Shown here one piece after another: positions 1 to 5,956 of a DNA stretch of 19,325 bases. Source of the stretch: CAYRPN01 sp964426135 (GTDB lineage Bacteria; Planctomycetota; Phycisphaerae; Phycisphaerales; Phycisphaeraceae); contig CAYRPN010000112.1 of NCBI GenBank assembly GCA_964426135.1, forward strand, positions 1-19,325, given 5' to 3'. Position 1 is the first letter of the stretch. Each line of letters starts with the position of its first letter. Below the pieces are notes generated by a model. That model searched no databases, was not told the origin of the DNA, and worked only from the letters and a program-made list of their open reading frames with translations. The translations under genes were made by a program, and so were the position numbers.

Positions 1-2
1 TG

Positions 3-23
3 GGACGACTTTCCAAGTCGTCC
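3..23. repeat. Small perfect palindrome (hairpin)
   Basis: Nine-base arms (GGACGACTT and AAGTCGTCC) flank a three-base loop, TCC. It could form a short hairpin in RNA or DNA. It sits at the very start of the window, so the gene it might terminate is outside view. There is no T-tract after it, so I call it a repeat and not a terminator. Confidence 0.5.
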
Positions 24-79
24 GGCTGGGAGCGAAGCGATTCGAATCTGCGGAGATAATCTTGCACGGCTCCCTAGCG

Positions 80-96
80 CCGTCCCGAAGGGACGG
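80..96. repeat. Small perfect palindrome (hairpin)
   Basis: Seven-base arms (CCGTCCC and GGGACGG) flank the loop GAA. It lies in the gene-free stretch upstream of position 252, between the hairpin at 3-23 and the candidate promoter at 162-188. No T-tract follows. Confidence 0.4.
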
Positions 97-161
97 GTTG
101 GCGGCGGTGAATGTGAGCAAGGGAGCGGAGCGGTGAGGTCATTCCTTCGACCATCCTCCCG

Positions 162-188
162 TTGATTTGCGGCGATGGTCGATATAAT
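162..188 (+). promoter_or_regulatory. Candidate sigma-70-type promoter for the gene at 252
   Basis: A -35-like TTGATT (162-167) is followed, after a 15-base spacer, by a perfect TATAAT -10 box (183-188). Transcription would begin near 195, giving a leader of roughly 55 bases before the ATG at 252. The spacer is shorter than the usual 17 bases, but the -10 match is exact in a GC-rich setting. Confidence 0.45.
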
Positions 189-251
189 CCCTCGACGGTC
201 ACGGGGCCGCCCCTGTTTCAGGTTTGACCTTTGTGCTGAACTGATCACGCC

Positions 252-665
252 ATGCCTGATGTCGATCTGATCGCCGTCGCCCGTAGAACCAAGTATCCGC
301 TGGACGCTTTTCTTTTTGTCCAGCGCGGACTCGACTTCACCGTGCGCCGCATCCACGGCCAGCCTTCCGGCGAACAGCCCGCCGGCGACCCGGACTGCGA
401 GGAATCCGAGTCCCGCCACGTCACCGGCCCGCAGTTGTGCCAGGGCCTGCGCGATTTTGCCGTCGAGCAGTACGGCCTGATGGCACGCTCCGTCCTGCGC
501 CGCTGGAATATCACCGGATGCGAGGATTTCGGCCAAGTCGTCTTCGCCATGGTCGACTCCGGCCTGATGCGCAAGACTGAAGGCGATCGCGTCGAGGATT
601 TCCACAATGTCTTCGATTTCGCTGACGCCTTTGCCCCGAGTTTGTCCCTGACGAACAAAGCGTGA
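252..665 (+). CDS. Minf_1886 family protein (TIGR04138), function unknown
   Basis: This 137-residue protein matches the Minf_1886/TIGR04138 family, short proteins largely restricted to Planctomycetes and Verrucomicrobia with no assigned role. Recognisable family features in order are an N-terminal helix with YPLDAFLFVQRGLDFTVRRI (about 16-35), the RHVTGPQLCQGLRDFAVEQY block (about 55-74), LARSVLRRW-like MARSVLRRWNI (about 78-88), and the C-terminal TEDFGQVVF/KTEGDRVEDF-type segment (here CEDFGQVVFAMV and KTEGDRVEDFHNVFDF). The length fits the family. There is no signal peptide or membrane segment, so it is probably cytoplasmic. It stands alone, with a candidate promoter about 60 bases upstream, and no operon partner follows on the same strand for about 550 bases. 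The family call rests on recalled family sequence patterns, not on a search. Confidence 0.85.
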   Translation: MPDVDLIAVARRTKYPLDAFLFVQRGLDFTVRRIHGQPSGEQPAGDPDCEESESRHVTGPQLCQGLRDFAVEQYGLMARSVLRRWNITGCEDFGQVVFAMVDSGLMRKTEGDRVEDFHNVFDFADAFAPSLSLTNKA

Positions 666-941
666 TGCATCCGCCAAATGTCGAACCACCGCGGATCACG
701 CGGATGGCCTCGGTGAAAACATGGGCAACGCACACGATGTTCCGTCCCCTGTTTAGCGCCCGCTCGCAGAGCGGAACAATCACCTCTGGTTTCCTTCGCA
801 GATCATCTCCCGCGCCGATCGCGGTTCTCCGCCGTTTTCTGTTCCTCATTCGCGTCAAGTCAAATCGATGAATCCGCGCGATTTCAGCCGTCGCGCCCAC
901 TATCATGGTTGGCTTAGGATCGTGACCGAAACAACTTCCCG
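666..941. other. Spacer without a supported gene
   Basis: Short open frames cross this stretch on both strands, for example a 69-residue frame from 662 on the plus strand and the 5' part of a minus-strand frame at 511-906 that overlaps the Minf_1886 gene. None shows a recognisable domain, and I see no convincing ribosome binding site. The minus-strand frame around 650-780 has a passable codon pattern, so a decayed gene remnant cannot be excluded. Confidence 0.4.
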
Positions 942-1000
942 ATTTAGCCGGCGGGCTTGCCCGCCGAGACGCCCTCGGCGGGCAAGCCCGCCGGCTAAAT
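942..1000. repeat. Perfect 27-bp-arm palindrome, dispersed 'ATTTAGCCGGCGGGCTTGCC' family
   Basis: Arms at 942-968 and 974-1000 are exact reverse complements (27 bases) around the loop ACGCC. The same arm sequence occurs at 3727-3750 (one arm only) and at 19286-19325, where the second arm runs off the window. It forms one end of the larger composite repeat at 942-1196. Such a long perfect hairpin could stall or end transcription, but no T-tract is present on either side. Confidence 0.8.
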
Positions 1001-1196
1001 GGGGGACTGCCAATTCGCGAAGTTATTTCGGGCCCGTTCCTTAGGCGCTGGGTATGAATGAGCTGAACAGTTCACACCCCAAGCTGAGTCTCGCGCAAAG
1101 GCGCAAAGGCGCAAAGCAACCAAGGCAGCGGATTTCTTTGCGGGCTTTGCGCCTTTGCGCGAGGTCAAATGGTTTGGATCATTCATGCCCGGACCC
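942..1196 (-). repeat. Composite dispersed repeat, copy A (inverted relative to copy B at 19113-19325)
   Basis: Read on the minus strand from 1196, this begins GGGTCCGGGCATG and continues through a palindrome with 19-base arms CTCGCGCAAAGGCGCAAAG (1090-1108) and its complement (1145-1163), an unconserved stretch, a CGAAATAA segment, and then the ATTTAGCC palindrome. Copy B shows the same blocks in the same order. The two copies share the outer boundary and both palindromes but differ in the middle. The downstream PSD gene begins 20 bases beyond this boundary. An upstream ATG at 1169 lies inside the repeat and is therefore not the likely start of that gene. Confidence 0.8.
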
Positions 1197-1216
1197 TTTC
1201 CGCTGGAGATATCGCA

Positions 1217-3673
1217 ATGCCGCGGCCGGTCTTTCTTCTCATCGCTTTGCTCTCACTCGCCAACCCCGCGCTTGCCGCCGAGCCTGCGCCGCTGCGCGCG
1301 TTCCTCGAATCCCACTGTTATGACTGCCACGACGCCGCCACGAAAAAGCAGGGCCTTGATCTCGCTTCGCTGAAGTTCGCGCTCGACGACCGCGCCGCGT
1401 TCGACACCTGGGTGAAAGTGCTGGACAAGGTGAAGTCCGGCGAGATGCCGCCGAAGAAAAAGCCGCAGCCTGCCGCAGCCGAGCGCGATCAGTTCGCAGC
1501 CGCGCTGCACGAGTCGCTGCTCGTCCACAACCGTGCGCTGCAGCAGAATCAGGGTCGAACGGTGCTTCGCCGGCTGAACCGCGTGGAATGGTCCAACACG
1601 GTGCGCGACCTGCTGGGCGTCGATTTGCAACTGGAACTGATGTTGCCGGAGGACACGCCGTTGCATGGCTTCGATACGGTGGCGGAGGGCCTGCGGCTCT
1701 CGGCTCTGCACATGGAGAAATATCTGGAAGCCGTCGACGCCGCGCTGGACGCTGCCATCGAATTGACACCGAAGCCCGCGCTGCAGAAGCAGCGCTACAG
1801 CTACAAAGACGAGAAGGGCATCCGCAAGAATCTCGACACCCCGCCGGGCACCATCGAAGACCCCGTGGCCAAGTCGAAGCACGTGCAGATTTTCCGCGAG
1901 TTGGATGACGCCATCGTTTTCTTCGGCGACGGCTACTCGCCCACCGACCTGCGGCAGTTCACGCCCCGCGCCACCGGCGACTATCGCATCAGGGTCGGCG
2001 CCTATGCGTTTCAAAGCCGCGGCAAACCCGTGGGGCTTCGCATCTACGCGCATCGATTCCGCGGCCGCCGGCTGATCGCGTACTTCGACATCCCCGCCGA
2101 CAAGCCGCGCGAGGCGGAGATCGTCGCCCGGCTCGAACAGGGCGAAGTGGTTCAGGTCGTGCCCTACGACACGGGCTACGACGCGACCGGCAAAAATGTG
2201 TGGAACATCGGCGGCGACAAGTTCGGCGGCACGGGCCTGGCGGTGCAATGGGTGGAGTTCGAAGGGCCGCGCGTGGAGTCCTGGCCGCCGCCGAGCGTCG
2301 CGAACGTCTTCGGCGCAACGCCGGTGAAAGAGCTGCCCGCCAATCGCCGCGCGTATCGCAATGGCAAGACGATCGCGTATGAGCTTGCGCCGGACGATCC
2401 CCGTGCCGCGGCGAAGGCGGCGATCGAACGATTCGCCGGCCGGGCGTTTCGTCGGCCGCTGGAAACCGGTGAAGCCGATGTGTTCGTCAAGCTCGCCCAT
2501 GATGCCTTGGACGCCAAACAGAGTTTCGAGAACGCGACGCGCCTCGCCTGCCGGGCGATTCTCACCTCGCCGCAGTTTCTGCTCTTCGATGAGCGGCCGG
2601 GCCGGCTCGATGACTTCGCGCTGGCGTCGCGGCTGTCGTATTTTCTCTGGAGCACGCTGCCGGATGAGGCGCTGCTGAAGCTGGCGGCTGAGAAGAAGCT
2701 GGGCCGGCCCGACGCTCTGGCCGCCCAGGTTGAGCGCATGCTCAACGATCCGCGGGCCGCGGCGTTCACCAGGAACTTCGTCGGCCAGTGGCTGGACCTG
2801 CGCCGCATCGACGCCACGTCGCCCGATGCCCGCCTCTACCCCGAGTTCGACGAGATTCTTCAGCACGCGATGGTCGGCGAGACCGAGGCCTTCTTCCGAG
2901 AAGTGCTGGCCAAGGATCTGAGCGTCGCCAGCTTTATCCAGTCCGACTTCGTCATGGCCAACCGTCGCATCGCCGAGCACTACGGCATCGCCGGCGTCTT
3001 CGGCGAGGAGTTCCGCCGCGTCGCGCTGCCCAAGGACAGCCCGCGCGGCGGCGTGCTCACCCAGGCCAGCGTGCTGAAGGTCACCGCCAACGGCACCGTC
3101 ACGTCGCCCGTCATGCGCGGCGCCTGGGTGATGAAGCGATTGCTGGGCGATCCGCCGCCCGCGCCGCCTCCGAACGTCGGCTCCGTCGAACCGGACACGC
3201 GCGGCGCCACGACCATCCGCGAGCAGCTCGCCAAGCATCGCAACGTCGAAAGCTGCGCGAGTTGCCATGTGAAGATCGACCCGCCCGGCTTCGCGCTGGA
3301 AAGTTTCGACGTGATCGGCGGCTGGCGCGAGCGCTATCGTTCCAAGGAGAAAGGCGACAAGCCCACGGACAAGCTGAAGGGCCGCGACATCCACGAATAC
3401 CGTCTGGGCCTGCCGGTCGACGCCAGCGGCGAAATGTCCGACGGCCGCAAGTTCGCCGATGTCGTCGCGTTCAAGCAACTCTTGCTCACGCAGCAGGACC
3501 AGATCGCCCGCGCCCTGGCCAGGAATCTGCTGGTCTACGCCACCGGCGCCGGTGTGCAGTATGCGGACCGGCCGGTGATTGACGATATGCTCAAGCAGGC
3601 GAGCGCGAAGCAGATGGGCCTGCGAACGCTGGTGCATGCGGTGGCGCAGAGCGAGGCGTTCCGCAGCAAGTGA
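1217..3673 (+). CDS. PSD/DUF1592 family exported cytochrome-like protein
   Basis: This 818-residue protein has the domain order of planctomycete PSD proteins. A Sec signal peptide (PRPVFLLIALLSLANPALAA, about 2-21) is followed by a cytochrome-c-like PSD domain with CYDCH at 34-38, DUF1587 (about 116-180, LRRLNRVEWSNTVRDLLG), a beta-rich middle segment (about 245-350), DUF1595 (about 396-455), DUF1592 (about 465-590), DUF1588 (about 610-710) with a second CxxCH (CASCH, 680-684) in the NVESCASCHVKIDPPGFALE context, and DUF1585 (about 745-815). The role is unknown; haem attachment and a redox task outside the cytoplasmic membrane are inferred from the CxxCH motifs. I chose the ATG at 1217 because it begins the signal peptide and follows GGAG (1205-1208). 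The in-frame ATG at 1169 lies in a dispersed repeat. The DUF1552 gene follows 102 bases downstream, the usual pairing in this phylum. Confidence 0.95.
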   Translation: MPRPVFLLIALLSLANPALAAEPAPLRAFLESHCYDCHDAATKKQGLDLASLKFALDDRAAFDTWVKVLDKVKSGEMPPKKKPQPAAAERDQFAAALHESLLVHNRALQQNQGRTVLRRLNRVEWSNTVRDLLGVDLQLELMLPEDTPLHGFDTVAEGLRLSALHMEKYLEAVDAALDAAIELTPKPALQKQRYSYKDEKGIRKNLDTPPGTIEDPVAKSKHVQIFRELDDAIVFFGDGYSPTDLRQFTPRATGDYRIRVGAYAFQSRGKPVGLRIYAHRFRGRRLIAYFDIPADKPREAEIVARLEQGEVVQVVPYDTGYDATGKNVWNIGGDKFGGTGLAVQWVEFEGPRVESWPPPSVANVFGATPVKELPANRRAYRNGKTIAYELAPDDPRAAAKAAIERFAGRAFRRPLETGEADVFVKLAHDALDAKQSFENATRLACRAILTSPQFLLFDERPGRLDDFALASRLSYFLWSTLPDEALLKLAAEKKLGRPDALAAQVERMLNDPRAAAFTRNFVGQWLDLRRIDATSPDARLYPEFDEILQHAMVGETEAFFREVLAKDLSVASFIQSDFVMANRRIAEHYGIAGVFGEEFRRVALPKDSPRGGVLTQASVLKVTANGTVTSPVMRGAWVMKRLLGDPPPAPPPNVGSVEPDTRGATTIREQLAKHRNVESCASCHVKIDPPGFALESFDVIGGWRERYRSKEKGDKPTDKLKGRDIHEYRLGLPVDASGEMSDGRKFADVVAFKQLLLTQQDQIARALARNLLVYATGAGVQYADRPVIDDMLKQASAKQMGLRTLVHAVAQSEAFRSK

Positions 3674-3681
3674 ATGCACGG

Positions 3682-3719
3682 AGTGAAAAGTGCAAAGTGA
3701 AAAGTAGAAAGTGCAAAGT
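3682..3719. repeat. Degenerate short direct repeats, AAAGTGCAAAGT-type
   Basis: The motif AAAGTGCAAAGT appears twice, separated by GAAAAGTAG-like sequence, immediately after the PSD gene. It is A-rich against the GC-rich surroundings and adjoins the half palindrome at 3727. It looks like a fragment of a dispersed intergenic repeat and has no coding potential. Confidence 0.5.
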
Positions 3720-3726
3720 CGCAGCC

Positions 3727-3750
3727 ATTTAGCCGGCGGGCTTGCCCGCC
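3727..3750. repeat. Single arm of the ATTTAGCC palindrome family
   Basis: These 24 bases match the first 24 bases of each arm at 942-1000 and at 19286-19325 exactly, but the complementary arm is missing here. It lies in the 102-base gap between the PSD and DUF1552 genes. A lone arm cannot form the long hairpin, so it should not block transcription between the two genes. Confidence 0.7.
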
Positions 3751-3775
3751 GTGAATCTACGACCGCTGAAACACC

Positions 3776-5062
3776 ATGAATCATGACAACCCCACCCGCC
3801 GTACCATGCTCCGCGCCGCCGGCGTCTGCCTCGCGCTGCCGTTGCTGGACTTTTTCCAGCCGCGCCGCGCCGCCGCCGCCGCCGAGGCCGAGGCCGGGCA
3901 GCCCACACGCATGGTCGCCATCTGTGCCAGCCTCGGCCTGTACTCCGGCCATCTGTATCCCAAGGAGTCCGGTGCGGAACTGAAGTCCACGCCGTACCTC
4001 GATCTCCTGAAGGATCACCGCGACGACCTGACGCTTTTCTCCGGCCTGTCGCATCCCGATCAGTCCGGTGCCGACGGACACTCCTCCGAGATGACCTGGC
4101 TCACCGCGGCCAAGCATCCGGGCCTGGGCGGCTTTCGCAATTCCATTTCCATCGACCAGCTCGTGGCGGAAAAAATCGGCTTCGAGACGCGATGCCCATC
4201 GCTCGTGCTGGGCACCAACTGGACCAGCCAGTCGTACACCCGCAGCGGCGTGATGATTCCCGCCGAGCCGCGGCCATCGAAGGTCTTCGCCCGACTATTC
4301 CTCGACGGTACGGCTGACGAGGTGAAGGCGCAGATTCAAAAGCTCCGCGAGGGTCGCAGCGTCATGGATGCCGTGGGCGACCAGGCGAAGCGCTTCGGCC
4401 AGCGCGTCGGTGCGGCCGACCGCGAGAAGCTCGACGAATACTTCGGCTCCGTGCGCGAGATGGAGCAGCGCCTCGCCAAGGCGGAGGAATGGGCGAAGAA
4501 GCCCAAGCCGAAGATCGACGCCAAGGCGCCCACCGACATCGCCAACGAATCTGACCTGATCGGTCGCATGCGGCTGCTGATCGAGCTCGTTCCGCTGGCG
4601 CTGCAGACGGACTCGACGCGGCTGGTGACGATCCTGGTGCAGGGCCGCAACGATGTGCCGCCGGTGCAGGGCGTCACGATCGATCACCACAATCTCTCGC
4701 ACCACGGGCAGGATCCGGAGAAGATCAGCCAGCTCAAGCTCATCGAGGAAGCGGAGATGAAGGCGTTTGCTCAATTGCTCGCCTCGCTCAAGACCAAGCA
4801 GGAATCGGGCAAGCGGCTGCTCGATCACACGATGGTTCTCTTCGGCAGCAACCTGGGCAACGCCAATTCGCACGACACGCGCAACCTGCCCATCCTCTTC
4901 GCCGGCGGCGGGTTCAAGCACGGTCGGCACATCGCGAAGGACACGAAAGACAACACGCCGCTGTGCAACCTGTTCGTGTCGATGCTGCGGAAGATGGGCG
5001 TGGAGTCGGATCAGTTCGGATCGAGCAAGGGCGATTTGAATGAGGTGCTGGGCAAGGCGTGA
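3776..5062 (+). CDS. DUF1552 family protein, Tat-exported
   Basis: This 428-residue protein is a DUF1552 (PF07586) family member, a planctomycete/verrucomicrobial family of unknown function usually encoded next to PSD/DUF1592 proteins, as here. The N-terminus is a twin-arginine signal, with TRRTML at 7-12, then a hydrophobic stretch GVCLALPLLDFF and an Ala-rich run (about 32-40). Tat export implies that it folds, possibly around a cofactor, before leaving the cytoplasm. Typical family segments seen are the early GLYSGHLYPKESG region, the SGLSHPDQSGADGHSSEMTW block, and the late LDHTMVLFGSNLGNANSHDT and LPILFAGGGFKHGRHI blocks near the C-terminus. These late blocks recall the alkaline-phosphatase-like/DUF1501 style of fold, but I cannot prove that relation. 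No strong ribosome binding site precedes the ATG. Co-function with the upstream protein is inferred from the conserved pairing. Confidence 0.95.
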   Translation: MNHDNPTRRTMLRAAGVCLALPLLDFFQPRRAAAAAEAEAGQPTRMVAICASLGLYSGHLYPKESGAELKSTPYLDLLKDHRDDLTLFSGLSHPDQSGADGHSSEMTWLTAAKHPGLGGFRNSISIDQLVAEKIGFETRCPSLVLGTNWTSQSYTRSGVMIPAEPRPSKVFARLFLDGTADEVKAQIQKLREGRSVMDAVGDQAKRFGQRVGAADREKLDEYFGSVREMEQRLAKAEEWAKKPKPKIDAKAPTDIANESDLIGRMRLLIELVPLALQTDSTRLVTILVQGRNDVPPVQGVTIDHHNLSHHGQDPEKISQLKLIEEAEMKAFAQLLASLKTKQESGKRLLDHTMVLFGSNLGNANSHDTRNLPILFAGGGFKHGRHIAKDTKDNTPLCNLFVSMLRKMGVESDQFGSSKGDLNEVLGKA

Positions 5063-5249
5063 GTCGGCCCTCTCCTTCGCTCGGCGGCGGCCGGCGGGAA
5101 GTGGCCGGCCACAGGCCCCCATCCCGGTAAAACGCCCGTAAGCGGCTGTCCGTCCGTTGGTTACCGATTGCCTGCCAAAAAGGTAGGACACTTTTCGGCC
5201 ACTTGTCGCCGGGCCTGAGCGCTCCCGCGCCCCTGTTTCACGACGGATG
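5063..5249. other. Spacer downstream of the DUF1552 gene, weak hairpin only
   Basis: A GC-rich hairpin with 7-base arms GGCCGGC (5089-5095) and GCCGGCC (5104-5110) follows the stop codon by 26 bases. It has no T-tract and is at best a weak terminator. The rest of the stretch shows no gene, RNA or clear repeat. Confidence 0.35.
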
Positions 5250-5387
5250 ATACGGATTCCATTTGAATCGCGCGCCGACCTGAGGTTGATGCCACTGGCA
5301 GGCTCGGCTGCCAGTGCCCACGCTCAGAGAGCACTGGCAGCCAAGCCTGCCAGTGGCATCAGCGCGAGAATCAAATGGAATCCGTAT
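5250..5387. repeat. Nested inverted-repeat element of 138 bp (MITE-like)
   Basis: The outer arms ATACGGATTCCATTTGA (5250-5266) and its exact complement (5371-5387) enclose a second inverted pair, TGATGCCACTGGCAGGC-type (from 5287) and GCCTGCCAGTGGCATCA (to 5361). The element could fold almost end to end. Terminal inverted repeats without a coding sequence suggest a miniature, non-autonomous mobile element or a fixed intergenic palindrome. No target-site duplication is obvious and no second copy lies in this window. Confidence 0.65.
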
Positions 5388-5572
5388 GAAAGGTTGCCAA
5401 AGAACAACCGCAGTCCTTGGCAGGACTGTCGGCACGTACACCGAACATTGTCCATACCGTCGAAAAGGTTACGTTCCAGCGCCGTCGATGGGCCGGTTGG
5501 CGCCGGTCGCGCCGCCCGCCGAGAGCCTGAGAACATTTCGAGTGGCCGGGGCAGGCAGGATGTTCGGCGGAT

Positions 5573-5625
5573 GCCCCGGAAAATTTGGCACATCCTCCAC
5601 GAGGGTCTGCCAAATTTTCCGGGGC
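5573..5625. repeat. Palindrome with 18-bp arms, GCCCCGGAAAATTTGGCA family
   Basis: Arms at 5573-5590 and 5608-5625 are exact complements around a 17-base loop. A 31-base stretch covering the left arm and part of the loop (5573-5603) recurs at 5805-5835 with three mismatches, so the motif is present three times within about 260 bases: twice as the palindrome and once alone. Confidence 0.7.
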
Positions 5626-5631
5626 CTTGCT

Positions 5632-5794
5632 CCCTCTCCTTTCCAGGGAGAGGGTGGCCGAGTCGCCGGGGGACGAGGCCGGGTGAGGGTCGGGACGAAC
5701 AGACTATTGCGGCATCCGTCGCGCGATGGTGGCGATTGCAAACTTATGCGTCCCGACCCTCACCCCAGCCCTCTCCCTGCGAGGGAGAGGGGGC
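5632..5794. repeat. Composite palindrome built on CCCTCTCC/GGAGAGGG motifs
   Basis: Inner arms GGTGAGGGTCGGGACG (5682-5697) and CGTCCCGACCCTCACC (5749-5764) are exact complements. They are flanked on the left by a small hairpin, CCCTCTCC (5632-5639)/GGAGAGGG (5647-5654), and on the right by CCCTCTCCCTGCGAGGGAGAGGG. Related CCCTCTCCC/GGGAGAGGG hairpins occur at 10401-10442 and 14623-14661. Open frames here on both strands are products of the repeat. Confidence 0.65.
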
Positions 5795-5804
5795 CGGAGT
5801 GCAA

Positions 5805-5835
5805 GCCCCGAAAAAATTGGCACACCCTCCACGAG
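5805..5835. repeat. Third copy of the GCCCCGGAAAATTTGGCA motif
   Basis: It is 31 bases long and agrees with 5573-5603 at 28 positions, in the same orientation. With the palindrome at 5573-5625 it brackets the CCCTCTCC composite element, as if that element had inserted next to or between copies of an older repeat. Confidence 0.55.
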
Positions 5836-5956
5836 TGGCGCTGTTTCGAGCTTTTGGCCCGCTGGAACGTCGGTTAACATAGTTTGCCCGCAGGCAACGT
5901 ATTGTCAGCCGTGCGGTTGAATTGCGACCGGGAGACTCCATTTACACGGGATTGCC

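Noticed and set aside
511..906. Minus-strand frame of 131 codons overlapping the Minf_1886 gene
   Set aside because: Part of it has a passable codon pattern, but it overlaps a recognised gene on the other strand and no family was recognised. It could be a remnant, but this cannot be supported.
942..1163. Possible CRISPR array in the palindrome-rich spacers
   Set aside because: There are no regularly spaced direct repeats with unique spacers; the repeated units are inverted palindromes, and no cas gene is present.
1169..1216. Upstream ATG of the PSD gene
   Set aside because: It lies inside dispersed repeat copy A and would bury the signal peptide behind 16 extra residues. The ATG at 1217 has a ribosome binding site and starts the signal.
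1253..4117. Minus-strand open frame of 954 codons opposite the PSD gene
   Set aside because: It is a shadow frame created by high GC at third positions of the plus-strand PSD and DUF1552 genes. The plus-strand proteins have clear domains and signals, while this one has none.
5247..5920. Several open frames of 60-210 codons in the spacer
   Set aside because: They are encoded by palindromic repeats on both strands, and no frame has a domain, a ribosome binding site or consistent codon use.
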